NCBI GenBank assembly: GCA_946403545.1
Contig: CAMJAG010000001.1
Location: 1-64,000, forward strand
DNA: 64,000 bases
Reading direction: 5' to 3'
Origin: an uncultured Caryophanales bacterium
Lineage (GTDB): Bacteria > Bacillota_I > Bacilli_A > RFN20 > CAG-826
Each line of letters begins with the position of its first letter. Position 1 is the first letter of the stretch. The notes under the pieces are model-generated. The model was not told the DNA's origin. It worked only from the letters and a program-made list of their open reading frames with translations, and made no database searches. Both the position numbers and the translations under genes were made by a program. Below are positions 55,775-64,000 of the stretch, piece after piece.

Positions 55775-56202
55775 TATGCAAGCAATTTGTCGATTAAATC
55801 TTGTTCTGCAACTGTTAATGTGTGGTCACTTGCTAAGAAAGTAACTGCAAATAAGACCATACTTGTTCTTGTTTTGTTATCTGCTTTTTTCATTAAGTTA
55901 GCAAATTCATTAACATAATCATCATCTAAGCCACCATTGGTCATGTCATAGAATGTATCTGTATCCATATCAATACCAGTGACTGCTCTAAAGAAAGAAT
56001 ATTCTGCTCCACTACATTTGCCATCAGCAGAAACTAAAATTCTAACTAAGTGAATAATTAAGTTAGTAATTTCATCCTTATTACAACCGAGTTCTTTTAA
56101 ACCTCCGATAAAGTCGTTTAAAGCATGTGCAGCAATATTAACTTTTTCTTGTGGTTCTTCGTTTAAAATGTTTTGGCACATTTTTCTTAATTCAGCATCC
56201 AT
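55774..56202 (-). CDS. TerB-like helical protein (first paralogue)
   Basis: 142 residues from ATG 56202, which has GGGAGGA six bases upstream. The ATG at 56220 lies before that site. The pattern ILVSADGKCSGAEYSFFRAVTG and LASDHTLTVAEQDLIDKLL matches its paralogue at 55100 in order and spacing. It is the first gene of the eight-gene minus-strand operon. Confidence 0.74.
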   Translation of the reverse strand: MDAELRKMCQNILNEEPQEKVNIAAHALNDFIGGLKELGCNKDEITNLIIHLVRILVSADGKCSGAEYSFFRAVTGIDMDTDTFYDMTNGGLDDDYVNEFANLMKKADNKTRTSMVLFAVTFLASDHTLTVAEQDLIDKLLA

Positions 56203-56299
56203 ATGAAATCCTCCCATCATTAATGAAAGACTTCAAACATATAGTTTTTGTCCATTCAATTACATATAAATATCTGTCTAAATTTATTTTATCATTTTT

Positions 56300-56332
56300 A
56301 AAGAACAAAAAGAACACGTTTTTAACGTGCTC
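56300..56332 (-). terminator. Terminator after cysK
   Basis: Minus strand GAGCACGTT-aaa-AACGTGTTC followed by TTTTTGTTC. It insulates cysK from the TerB-RyR-TIR operon. Confidence 0.75.
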
Positions 56333-56384
56333 TTGTGGTGGGTTTATAGTCTCTAAATAGCCAGGGGGACTACTTATTGCTTAA

Positions 56385-57314
56385 TTAATCTTGAAACATT
56401 GCAGTAGATAAGTATCTTTCACCAGTATCTGGGAATAAAACAACGATAGTTTTACCTGCATTTTCTTCTCTTTGCGCTAATGTGATAGCAGCTTTTAAAG
56501 CTGCACCTGAAGAAATACCAATTAATAATCCTTCTACTCTAGCGGATTCTCTACCCATTTCAAATGCATCTTCATTTGCGATAGGAAGGATTTCATCATA
56601 GATCTTTGTATCTAATGTATCAGGTACGAAACCTGCTCCGATACCTTGGATCTTATGAGGACCTGGAGTACCTTTGGAAAGAACTGGAGAAGTTTCTGGT
56701 TCAACCGCTACTACTTTGATAGAAGGTTTCTTTTCTTTTAAGTATTTACCTGTACCTGAAATAGTGCCACCGGTACCAACACCTGCAACAAAATAATCTA
56801 AATTACCTTCTAAATCATTAAAGATTTCTGGTCCTGTTGTTAAGTAGTGAGCTTTAGGATTAGCAAAGTTAGTGAATTGAGAAGGAATAAAAGCATTAGG
56901 AATTTCTTTTGCTAATTCTTCTGCTTTTGCAATAGCACCTTTCATACCTTTGCTACCTTCAGTTAACACTAATTCAGCGCCATAAGCTTTTAATAAGTTT
57001 CTTCTTTCAATAGACATTGTTTCTGGCATTGTAAGAATAATCTTCATACCAAATGATGCTGCAACCATGCTTAATCCAATACCAGTATTACCACTTGTAG
57101 GTTCTACTAATACTGTATCTTTATTAATTAATCCTTTATCAAAAGCATCTAAAATCATTGCTCTAGCAATTCTATCTTTAACACTACCTGCAGGGTTAAA
57201 AGATTCAACTTTTGCAATGATTTTTGCTTTTAAATTGTACTTTTTCTCAATGTTTTTAAGTTCCACTAATGGAGTGTTTCCAATTGTGTCCACTATTCTT
57301 TCATAGACTTTCAT
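56385..57314 (-). CDS. cysK: Cysteine synthase (O-acetylserine sulfhydrylase)
   Basis: 309 residues. PLP lysine Lys46 in NPAGSVKDR, TSGNTG at 73-78 and GTGGTISG near 176. It makes cysteine from O-acetylserine and sulfide in the cytoplasm. GAGGT precedes the ATG. It is divergent from an Rrf2 regulator with overlapping promoters, so control by that regulator is expected. Confidence 0.95.
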   Translation of the reverse strand: MKVYERIVDTIGNTPLVELKNIEKKYNLKAKIIAKVESFNPAGSVKDRIARAMILDAFDKGLINKDTVLVEPTSGNTGIGLSMVAASFGMKIILTMPETMSIERRNLLKAYGAELVLTEGSKGMKGAIAKAEELAKEIPNAFIPSQFTNFANPKAHYLTTGPEIFNDLEGNLDYFVAGVGTGGTISGTGKYLKEKKPSIKVVAVEPETSPVLSKGTPGPHKIQGIGAGFVPDTLDTKIYDEILPIANEDAFEMGRESARVEGLLIGISSGAALKAAITLAQREENAGKTIVVLFPDTGERYLSTAMFQD

Positions 57315-57354
57315 AATTCTACCTCGTTTTTACTAATCCTATATGTTTAATAGG

Positions 57355-57391
57355 TTTACAATATAATAGCACTGTGTTATACTTATGTCAA
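57355..57391. promoter_or_regulatory. Overlapping divergent promoters of cysK and the Rrf2 gene
   Basis: Plus strand: TTTACA (57355-57360), 17 bases, TATACT (57378-57383). Minus strand: TTGACA (57391-57386), 17 bases, TATTAT (57368-57363). Each -10 lies in the other's spacer, so one bound regulator could block both. Confidence 0.65.
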
Positions 57392-57403
57392 CGAGGATGA
57401 ATT

Positions 57404-57811
57404 ATGAAATTATCAAGTAAAAGTATTACCGCAATTAAAATGTTTATAGATCTAGGAGAACATTATGAAGAAGGATATATCTCACTTGTGGATATATCTA
57501 ATAGAAAAGAAATATCTAAAAAGTTCCTAGAACAAATAGTGCCTTTATATAAAAAAGCAAAATTATTAGATTGTAATAGAGGAAATAAAGGTGGATATAG
57601 GTTAGCAAAACCTGCTATTAAAATTACATTAAAAGATATCCTTTATATCTCTGAAACTAATCTTATTAATGATGAGAAAGATAAATCTATTGTTATAAAC
57701 AATATCATTGAAGGATTAGATACCACTATTGATAACTATCTAAGCTCAATCACTCTTGAATCATTAGTGGATCAACAAAAAGAAAGCTACACTACTGATT
57801 ATTTTATTTAA
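57404..57811 (+). CDS. Rrf2-family regulator (CymR-like)
   Basis: 135 residues with a winged helix (SKSITAIKMFIDLGEHY, then KKFLEQIVPLYKKAKLL and GNKGGYRLAKP). No cysteine cluster of the IscR type is visible, so it is closer to CymR, which represses cysteine genes through contact with CysK. Divergent cysK supports this. GAGGA lies eight bases before the ATG. Confidence 0.85.
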   Translation: MKLSSKSITAIKMFIDLGEHYEEGYISLVDISNRKEISKKFLEQIVPLYKKAKLLDCNRGNKGGYRLAKPAIKITLKDILYISETNLINDEKDKSIVINNIIEGLDTTIDNYLSSITLESLVDQQKESYTTDYFI

Positions 57812-57882
57812 TAAATTTTATTTTTATTAATTTAAATGTTCCTTTATAATCTATAAATAAATAGGTTAGGAGGAACTTTTTT

Positions 57883-60003
57883 ATGAAGACTAAACATTTA
57901 TCAATTTTAGGAATATTACTAATTACTTTATCAATTGGAGCATGTAACAAAACTCCATCAAATAGCAATGTTAGTAGCAGTGATACACCTGTATCTTCAT
58001 TTGAAAGTACTCATAATGTTTCCTCTGATAATCCTGGAGGAGGCACTCCTAAAAGAAAATATGGTAAATACACTATTAAAGATGAAGTAGAAGATATTAG
58101 TGATTTACAAGGTTCTCCTTGGTTAAATACTTCTATTGAAGGAATAATGAACAAGATTGAACAACCATCTATTAAAGATGATTTCTTTGCTAATGTTAAC
58201 TATGACTATTTAAGTCAATATACTCTTCCACAAGGAACTAAGGTTCATGGAGGTAAACTCTATGAATCTAGTGATTTAGTGGATCAAAGAAAAGTAAATA
58301 TGCACTTCGATGATAATGATCCTCGCCTTAATACATTGTTTGGGATAATTTCATCAGGGGATTTAGATGCTGTTAGTGCTGGTTTGAATAGCATCATGAA
58401 TATGTCTCATGAAGATCTTCTTAAAGCTTTTAGTAACGACTACTTATTTAAAGGTTTGCATAAATTAGCTACAATTTATCGTTATCCCGGTGATCAATAT
58501 CCATTAATTGATATTCAATTTTTAAGCAGTTATCTAACTCTCCCATATCTTGCATATCTAAATTTATATGGACAACAAAGGGATTTTTATGGCGCTATTG
58601 ATGGAATGCAACTATTTATGACAGGTGGACTTATGCTTTATCCTAGAAGAGACTATTTTGATGATTTAAAAGCTGCCATCGCATCATCTGTTAATGTAAG
58701 TTGGCAACCTACATTATATGAAGTTAAGGGTCTTCCAAAACTCTATACAAATCTTCTAGATTTAACAAGCACACTCAAAAGTTTGGGTTTTAAAGATGAT
58801 GATTACATTTATTGCACAGATGGAATTTTAGCATTCTTAAACGAGTTCTGTTCTGGTGTACTTCATGATCCTGATAAATTAAGAGGATATCTTTTAGATA
58901 CATACACTCTAAATAATATGTATTTCCTTGGAGCGATTACCCTATATAGTTGGATTGAAGATCCTGAATGTGCCAATTATGCTCCATTCATTTTTGAAAG
59001 TATGAAAAAAGAAGGAATGGATTTTCAAGACTTAACTTATGCAATTATCGAAGAGTTATTTCCTGAAATAGTTAATAGAACATATATTGATAAATATGTC
59101 ACCGCTTCTAGTAAAACAAGAGTCACTAACATTGTAGAAGATGTAATATCCACTTATAGTGAGATGTTAAATAATTGTGATTGGATCTCCTCTCAAACAA
59201 AACAAAGAGCAGTTCAAAAAATCAATGAGATGACCTATACCGTTTTTTATAATGATGAAGAATTAGAAGTCGCTCCAATCGAATTTGAAAATATCGAAAA
59301 TCTTTCAATCATGGATGCTTATAGTCAATATCAAACTTATTTCATGGATGGAATCATCGCTGGTGCGTTCACTAACAGTGAGATATTCCAACAATTTAGA
59401 CCATACACAGTTAACGCTGTTTATCAAAACGCGAATAATAGTTTCTATATTTGCCATGGAATTTTCTCTTCATTCATAGACGAACCAAATTTAACAGATG
59501 AAGAGTTATATGGCTCTGTTGGTTTTGTTATTGGACATGAAATCTCTCATGCTTTCGATAATACAGGTAGTCAATATTGGCAAGGTAAATATCTCAACTG
59601 GTGGACAGATGAAGACAGAACTACTTTCAATACTAAAGTCGAAAACCTCATTAGCTACATAAATACAAACGTTAGAACATTAAAAGATGCTACTATTCAT
59701 GGGGAAAATCTTGCTGGTGAAGTTATCGCAGATATGGGTAGTATGAGAGTATTACTTAAAATGATTGAATCAAAAGATGCAAGTTTTGATATGGATAAAT
59801 TCTTTAAAGCGTATGCAAGATGGTGGTCTGTTATTTACTCTAACGAAGAAGCTCATAGACGTAATGAAATTGATGTTCACGCTGCTAGCTTTATTAGAGT
59901 TAACTTAACATTAGCGCAATTCGATGAATTCAAAACCTTCTACAACATTACTGGTAGAGATAATATGTATATCGATGAAGAAGATGTTATCGCTATTTGG
60001 TAA
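57883..60003 (+). CDS. M13-family (neprilysin-like) metallopeptidase lipoprotein
   Basis: 706 residues with lipobox SIGACN (Cys20) and a Ser-rich linker. The zinc site is HEISH at 552-556 in VIGHEISHAFDNTGSQ, with the third ligand Glu613 and Asp617 in GEVIAD. The M13 substrate-binding block NAVYQNANNSFY is present. It probably trims peptides at the cell surface. TAGGAGG precedes the ATG. The usual C-terminal CxxW of secreted M13 enzymes is reduced to a final Trp. Confidence 0.9.
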   Translation: MKTKHLSILGILLITLSIGACNKTPSNSNVSSSDTPVSSFESTHNVSSDNPGGGTPKRKYGKYTIKDEVEDISDLQGSPWLNTSIEGIMNKIEQPSIKDDFFANVNYDYLSQYTLPQGTKVHGGKLYESSDLVDQRKVNMHFDDNDPRLNTLFGIISSGDLDAVSAGLNSIMNMSHEDLLKAFSNDYLFKGLHKLATIYRYPGDQYPLIDIQFLSSYLTLPYLAYLNLYGQQRDFYGAIDGMQLFMTGGLMLYPRRDYFDDLKAAIASSVNVSWQPTLYEVKGLPKLYTNLLDLTSTLKSLGFKDDDYIYCTDGILAFLNEFCSGVLHDPDKLRGYLLDTYTLNNMYFLGAITLYSWIEDPECANYAPFIFESMKKEGMDFQDLTYAIIEELFPEIVNRTYIDKYVTASSKTRVTNIVEDVISTYSEMLNNCDWISSQTKQRAVQKINEMTYTVFYNDEELEVAPIEFENIENLSIMDAYSQYQTYFMDGIIAGAFTNSEIFQQFRPYTVNAVYQNANNSFYICHGIFSSFIDEPNLTDEELYGSVGFVIGHEISHAFDNTGSQYWQGKYLNWWTDEDRTTFNTKVENLISYINTNVRTLKDATIHGENLAGEVIADMGSMRVLLKMIESKDASFDMDKFFKAYARWWSVIYSNEEAHRRNEIDVHAASFIRVNLTLAQFDEFKTFYNITGRDNMYIDEEDVIAIW

Positions 60004-60011
60004 TTCTATTC

Positions 60012-60050
60012 TTGATAATTACTTCATTTCATCGTTATAATTTTGTCATG
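60012..60050 (+). promoter_or_regulatory. Promoter placed for a leaderless lipoprotein mRNA
   Basis: TTGATA at 60012-60017, 18 bases, TATAAT at 60036-60041, six bases, ATG at 60048. No ribosome binding site. The best-formed example of this layout in the window. Confidence 0.6.
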
Positions 60051-60665
60051 AAAAACAAACTATTTATAATTCCACTATTATCATTAGTGACCTTAACTGC
60101 TTGTGGTGACACCATGAGTTTTAAACCTAAAATGCCAAAGTATTACTATGGTGTTTTAGAAGTTCTGAACAGTAGAAGCGAAACAACTACTTATTATTCC
60201 GTTAGTAGCCCTATCACTCCTATTGACGGCAAAGAATACGATGCAGTTTATACATGCTGTGTTAATGTTAAAAATGTTGGAACTCAACTAGAAAGCAGAA
60301 CAAAAACAGAAGCTCTTTATGTTTGGTCAAAACAATCAAAAGCGTATAGAAGTTATTATTACGATTATTCAGTTGCGACATGGAAATATTCAGTAGACGT
60401 AGATTCAATTGATGATGAATTTGTGACCCAAGCTCTTAGAAGCAAAAAATTCCATCCAAAGAAAAGCGATGTAACCACATCTAAGGATTATTATGAATTC
60501 GTTGAAGATGTAGATGGAGTATCAACATCTATAAGAGTTTCTAAAGATCAATACCATTTATGTATGTATGAAGCAACGACCGGATACAATTCTCCTAAAG
60601 TATTATCTATTGACTATTCTGGAGACTTCTACGGAATTCCATATACTGATTACATGGAGATTTAA
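60048..60665 (+). CDS. Small lipoprotein of unknown function
   Basis: 205 residues from ATG 60048. A frame from 59997 overlaps the upstream gene and covers the promoter, and only the later start gives a normal signal peptide with lipobox LTACG (Cys16). The mature part is beta-rich with no known motif. It may be co-regulated with the M13 peptidase next to it but has its own promoter. Confidence 0.72.
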   Translation: MKNKLFIIPLLSLVTLTACGDTMSFKPKMPKYYYGVLEVLNSRSETTTYYSVSSPITPIDGKEYDAVYTCCVNVKNVGTQLESRTKTEALYVWSKQSKAYRSYYYDYSVATWKYSVDVDSIDDEFVTQALRSKKFHPKKSDVTTSKDYYEFVEDVDGVSTSIRVSKDQYHLCMYEATTGYNSPKVLSIDYSGDFYGIPYTDYMEI

Positions 60666-60699
60666 AAAAATAACCACTGATAAATCAGTGGTTTTTATT
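60665..60699. terminator. Bidirectional terminator
   Basis: AACCACTGA pairs with TCAGTGGTT (9 bp) with A-rich and T-rich flanks, between the convergent lipoprotein and thioesterase genes. Confidence 0.8.
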
Positions 60700-61111
60700 A
60701 TGCATTTTCTACGTGTTTAAGTAATATTTCATCTAAATCAGGGAACGCTGTTTTAGGAATGATAATATGTCCTTTATCAGAAACGAAACAATGTTCGCTT
60801 TCACCAGTTAACACTACTTGATTATCTTTATTTTTCATCGTGTAGTTAAATATCAGTTTAATACCCGTAAATTCTTTGATAGATACTTCGATAGATATCT
60901 CTTCACCAAAGTATGTTGGTTTTCTATATCTAACGTTGACTCCTATGACAGGAGAGATAACCCCTCTCTTCTCTAAGGTTGAATAATCTAATCCGATGCT
61001 CTCTAAAAAACTGATACGAGATTCTTCCATCCATCTAATATAGTTAGAGTGATGCACTATTCCCATTTTATCAGTTTCGTAGTATTGAACTTTGTGATTA
61101 TATAAATGCAT
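60698..61111 (-). CDS. Acyl-CoA thioesterase of the YbgC/4HBT group
   Basis: 137 residues of the hotdog fold. The active-site block YYETDKMGIVHHSNYIRWMEE (Asp near 17) and later VRYRKPTYFGEEI are typical of YbgC/FadM thioesterases. It would release fatty acids from acyl-CoA or acyl-ACP. GGAG lies nine bases before the ATG. Confidence 0.87.
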   Translation of the reverse strand: MHLYNHKVQYYETDKMGIVHHSNYIRWMEESRISFLESIGLDYSTLEKRGVISPVIGVNVRYRKPTYFGEEISIEVSIKEFTGIKLIFNYTMKNKDNQVVLTGESEHCFVSDKGHIIIPKTAFPDLDEILLKHVENA

Positions 61112-61186
61112 AAACTTTGTCTCCGGAAAAAGACCTTTTGTATTATATGATAAAAATCTAATGATTAATAGAGAAAATTTTATTTT

Positions 61187-61519
61187 TTATAAATTATCGT
61201 TATCTATGTGTTCCATAGTCTCGTAGAAGTCATCTTCATCTTCCTCATCTTCTTCTGATTGAGGTGAGTATTTTCTTTTTGGTTTTCTTCTAGTATTAGA
61301 CTTAGTGTCATATCTTTCTTTAACAAATTGTCTAAGGATATCAAGAGGGAACACTAGTATTCCAATAAATAGAATTCCTAATCCAATAAAGAATAAATAC
61401 TTATTAAGAAAATCTATATTTGTATTAGCAAGATAAATAAATAGCCATGCGAAACATGTCATTATTCCTAACGCTATTAAACTAACTGCAATAAATTTTC
61501 TAAACTTGTACCTACCCAT
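61187..61519 (-). CDS. Small two-helix membrane protein with acidic tail
   Basis: 110 residues, two membrane helices (about 9-31 and 38-58), then a basic stretch (RRKPKRKYSP) and a Glu/Asp-rich tail. No family recognised. No ribosome site. TTGTTT, 17 bases, TACAAT and 11 bases to the ATG would give a leader of about five bases. Confidence 0.55.
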   Translation of the reverse strand: MGRYKFRKFIAVSLIALGIMTCFAWLFIYLANTNIDFLNKYLFFIGLGILFIGILVFPLDILRQFVKERYDTKSNTRRKPKRKYSPQSEEDEEDEDDFYETMEHIDNDNL

Positions 61520-61600
61520 ATAATGTTTTAATTGTAGATTAAACTACAATAATAAACAAGAAGAGATGACTAATACTGAATTAATTATCTAGAAAACCCT

Positions 61601-61640
61601 GCAAAAACAAAGGATTAGGTTTTTCAATTGCCTAATCCTT
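61601..61640 (-). terminator. Terminator after the DUF2130 gene
   Basis: AAGGATTAGG pairs with CCTAATCCTT (10 bp), followed on the minus strand by TTGTTTTTG. Confidence 0.75.
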
Positions 61641-61668
61641 GTGCTTTTTTGGTTATTTCACGAAATAA

Positions 61669-62892
61669 CTATTTCTTATTTTTCTTAACCTCATCAAACT
61701 TCTCTTTCATAGTAGGATTACCATAGGTAAGTTTTCTGATAGTTAAGTCTTGTAGCTTGTCGTTAGCGAGTCTTAAGTTATTATCTGCGCCTAAGAGATT
61801 TTCTTTGATCTTTAAGAGTTTCTTAATTGTGTTATCGATCTCTTCAATAGCAGTGTTGAACTTATTACTTGCTTGATTGTAGTTGTACATAAACTTATTT
61901 TGGAAATCAGTAAGTTTATCTTCAAATGTAGTAATATCAATGTTTTGTTCTTTGATGACTTGTAATTCGTTTTTATAATTAGCAGCGTTCTTAGCAGCGT
62001 TATAAAGTAAACCGATAATTGCCATAAAGCTTTGAGGTCTTACCACAAACATCTTTGGGAATTTATGTGACACATCCACTATTCCAGCGTTATATAAGTC
62101 ACTGTCTGGTTCTAAAGTAGAAACTAAGACTGCATATTCACAACCTTTCTTATTTCTATCTTCATCAAGTTTCTTAAAGAAGTCTTCGTTTTTATGTTTA
62201 GTAGCAGTTTCATCTGCTTCGTTTTTCATTTCAAACATAATGGAAATGAATTCCACTCCTTGATCAGTGAAATCTCTAAAGATAAAGTCTCCTTTAGTGC
62301 CTTCATTAACTTCATTATCCTTTTCAAAGTAAGCATTTGGATAACAAACATTTCTATACATTTCAAAGGAGTTTTTACAATGTTGTTCTAAAGTTTCACC
62401 AAGCATTTTAGTGGATGATTTAGTCTTTAAATCCCTGTAAAACTCAATTGTTTCATCTTTCATCTTAATTTCAGCAGCGTGTTGATTCTTAAGATTTTGT
62501 TCTTTAATTTTATATTCGTTTTCTTTGGAATTAAGTTCACCTTTAAGCTCTACGATTTGGAGGTCTTTTTTACTAACAGCTTCTTCCACTGCATGTTTTG
62601 TTTCATTCTTAGCAGCGTTTAATTCACCTTGTAATTTAGCGAGTTCAACTTCTTTTTGGCTCTTTAAAGATTGAAGCTCACTATTAAGTTTATTAATCTT
62701 ATCTTCAAGTTCTTTTTGACCTTCTTGCTTTGCAAGTTTAAGTTCTAATTCTTTTTGTCTTTTAGCTTCTTCAAGTCTTCTATTTAATTCTTTATTAAAT
62801 TCATCATCTTTAATTTGAGATAGTAATTCTTTATAGACATTTTCATCTACAGTAAATACTTCTCCACATTTAGGACATGTAACTTTTGCCAT
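61669..62892 (-). CDS. DUF2130-family protein with nuclease-like C-terminal domain
   Basis: 407 residues. A short N-terminal CPKCG zinc-like knuckle (Cys6, Cys9) is followed by a long coiled coil (about 25-150). The C-terminal domain has GETLEQHCKNSF, GDFIFRD, ISIMFEMKNE and DRNKKGCEYAVLVSTLE. The D...ExK order is that of PD-(D/E)xK nucleases. The family is widespread and its function is not established to my knowledge. AAAGGAGG precedes the ATG. Confidence 0.85.
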   Translation of the reverse strand: MAKVTCPKCGEVFTVDENVYKELLSQIKDDEFNKELNRRLEEAKRQKELELKLAKQEGQKELEDKINKLNSELQSLKSQKEVELAKLQGELNAAKNETKHAVEEAVSKKDLQIVELKGELNSKENEYKIKEQNLKNQHAAEIKMKDETIEFYRDLKTKSSTKMLGETLEQHCKNSFEMYRNVCYPNAYFEKDNEVNEGTKGDFIFRDFTDQGVEFISIMFEMKNEADETATKHKNEDFFKKLDEDRNKKGCEYAVLVSTLEPDSDLYNAGIVDVSHKFPKMFVVRPQSFMAIIGLLYNAAKNAANYKNELQVIKEQNIDITTFEDKLTDFQNKFMYNYNQASNKFNTAIEEIDNTIKKLLKIKENLLGADNNLRLANDKLQDLTIRKLTYGNPTMKEKFDEVKKNKK

Positions 62893-62980
62893 ATATTAAT
62901 CCTCCTTTTAAATAAGGTAACAGTATGTTTTTGTTTGTAATATTATTATACATTTTCCCGCTTAGTTTTTTAATTCTTTT

Positions 62981-63031
62981 CTAAAAGAAAACAACCCATT
63001 GTTAGACTAAATCTAATTCATGGGTTGTTTT
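62981..63031 (-). terminator. Terminator after the edge gene
   Basis: AAACAACCCAT pairs with ATGGGTTGTTT, followed by TCTTTTAG on the minus strand. Confidence 0.75.
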
Positions 63032-63049
63032 AATTAAATTACGACTTTA

Positions 63050-64000
63050 TTAGAGATCTAAAGTAACTGTGTTCCAAGTAAGAGTTCCACCATTGAGACC
63101 TTCTTGTTTGTCTTTTAAATTCTTAGCCCAGCTAATGTATCTCTTACCATCAATTTTATAACTGATGCCAACAGCTGGATTGTTACCATTTACTTGAACA
63201 TCAATGAACATACCTTCATAAGCGCTTAAGTATCTAGTTGTGCAAATTCCATTTAAACCTGTCCATGTTTTTGCGTTATTTTCTGTTGTCATTTTGTTTG
63301 TAAACGCGATTTGCTTTGAAACACCTTCGATATTGTGAATGTCAAGTCTCCACTTATTTCCTTGCTTACTAGATAAGCAGAATCTAATGTGTCTTGCGTT
63401 ATTTGTAACTGTTGTAGGGTTTATGTCAAGAAGATTGTTATCTTTATCGTAATGCCATTTATAAATAGTGAAGTTTCCGTTACTATCACCCATACTTCTT
63501 ACACCAAACCATGAACCGTAATAAGCAGCATTAGTGAATTTAACTTCCATTGGTTCACCAGAATATGTAGCAATATAATCAGCAGTTGCTCTTCTGAAAT
63601 TCCATCTATTCAAATCGCTTTCAGGTACTAAGTTTGTAATCGCTCTTACATTCCAATATGCTGGACGGCTTAATTGAATTGTATATGTTTCATTACCATT
63701 TGGAGCAATCATGACATGTGTTCTATTTAAGAAAACAGCATAGTTATATTGATCAGGCCATGTATTAGGACCCAAAACTCTGTTAACAATTGTGCAATAA
63801 GCTGTGTTGTTTTTGACATGATAAACATGCCAGCTTCTTACTAATTGTTCAAGATTTTGTTCATCATGAGATTGTCTAACAGCAACTGTCACAAATGAAT
63901 TAGCAGGAACTTTAACATGTTTGAATTGTACTTCTCGGAAGTGTGAAGCAATTGCTGAGAAGCCACATAATTGTGGATAATATGCTGCAATAATGTCTTC
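63050..64000 (-). CDS. C-terminal part of a large, probably secreted protein
   Basis: The frame is open to the window edge, so at least 316 residues are the C-terminal part. The internal GTG at 63892 is not the start. The sequence is beta-rich with many Asn, Thr, Tyr and Trp residues and no catalytic motif that I recognise (blocks such as AYYPQLCGFSAIA, YWNVRAIT and GSWFGVRSMGD). It resembles the surface beta domains of the other lipoproteins here. The 5' end lies outside the window. Confidence 0.65.
   Translation of the reverse strand, partial: EDIIAAYYPQLCGFSAIASHFREVQFKHVKVPANSFVTVAVRQSHDEQNLEQLVRSWHVYHVKNNTAYCTIVNRVLGPNTWPDQYNYAVFLNRTHVMIAPNGNETYTIQLSRPAYWNVRAITNLVPESDLNRWNFRRATADYIATYSGEPMEVKFTNAAYYGSWFGVRSMGDSNGNFTIYKWHYDKDNNLLDINPTTVTNNARHIRFCLSSKQGNKWRLDIHNIEGVSKQIAFTNKMTTENNAKTWTGLNGICTTRYLSAYEGMFIDVQVNGNNPAVGISYKIDGKRYISWAKNLKDKQEGLNGGTLTWNTVTLDL

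Noticed and set aside
1..64000. CRISPR array or insertion sequence
   Set aside because: No short regularly spaced direct repeats and no transposase-like frame or paired terminal repeats were seen.
1..64000. UGA read as tryptophan
   Set aside because: Trp is encoded by TGG throughout and complete genes such as the Nudix gene end at TGA at the expected family length.

Overview
The window is AT-rich DNA with densely packed, co-oriented genes, Shine-Dalgarno sites of the GGAGG type, stem-loop plus T-tract terminators and many lipoproteins with Ser-rich linkers. TGA is used as a stop (for example at 123-125), so this is not a UGA-Trp mollicute. The gene set (LplABC-type sugar transport, GH130 phosphorylases, flotillin, cardiolipin synthase, MgtC, YefM/YoeB, Rrf2-cysK) fits an uncultured gut or rumen Bacilli lineage near Erysipelotrichales/RF39. 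That placement is an inference from gene style only.

Region 1 (1-24.6 kb) is a carbohydrate locus that I read as acetylated beta-mannan use. A long minus-strand run goes from a LacI regulator (19134) through GH130, an LplB/LplC/solute-binding-protein transporter, a clan GH-A glycosidase lipoprotein, a large beta-sandwich lipoprotein, a second GH130, an SGNH esterase, three small membrane proteins and a MalK/MsmK-like ATPase with an unusual 260-residue extension. It is followed by phosphomannomutase/phosphoglucomutase, ManA and a Nudix enzyme. GH130 releases mannose-1-phosphate, the mutase makes mannose-6-phosphate and ManA makes fructose-6-phosphate, so the pathway is complete. Two more esterases (SASA-type and CE2-like) and a 1062-residue lipoprotein with a duplicated module lie at the distal end, around a regulatory region full of GTTTAC half-sites.

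Region 2 (24.6-39.2 kb) is mostly housekeeping: an HTH-TrpB fusion, an alpha/beta hydrolase, cardiolipin synthase, flotillin with a small partner, a YefM/YoeB toxin-antitoxin pair, tRNA-Ala(CGC), a diguanylate cyclase, MazG-like, flavin-reductase-like, MgtC, PNPOx-like and S41 protease genes.

Region 3 (39.2-56.2 kb) is the unusual part and looks like a conflict or stress-signalling island. It holds: (a) a ~550-nt intergenic region with at least eight long-range or local helices, probably a large structured non-coding RNA, directly upstream of (b) a tandem-TIR protein flanked by near-identical terminators; (c) a TIR-methyltransferase fusion; (d) a plus-strand set of a membrane Rossmann/RyR-like sensor, a Sel1-like protein, a soluble VirD4-like ATPase, a degenerate ClpP and an intact ClpP; and (e) a minus-strand operon of two TerB-like paralogues, a small protein, a stand-alone RyR-domain protein, an MBL-fold hydrolase, a TIR-STAND-TPR protein and an IMPase-family phosphatase. 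TIR and RyR domains recur on both sides, which suggests linked nucleotide-based signalling.

Region 4 (56.3-64 kb) has cysK with a divergent Rrf2 regulator and overlapping promoters, an M13 metallopeptidase lipoprotein, a YbgC-like thioesterase, a DUF2130 protein and the C-terminal part of a large secreted protein that runs off the window.

A recurring signal is that several monocistronic genes have a -10 hexamer exactly 6 nt before the ATG and no ribosome binding site, consistent with leaderless mRNAs.
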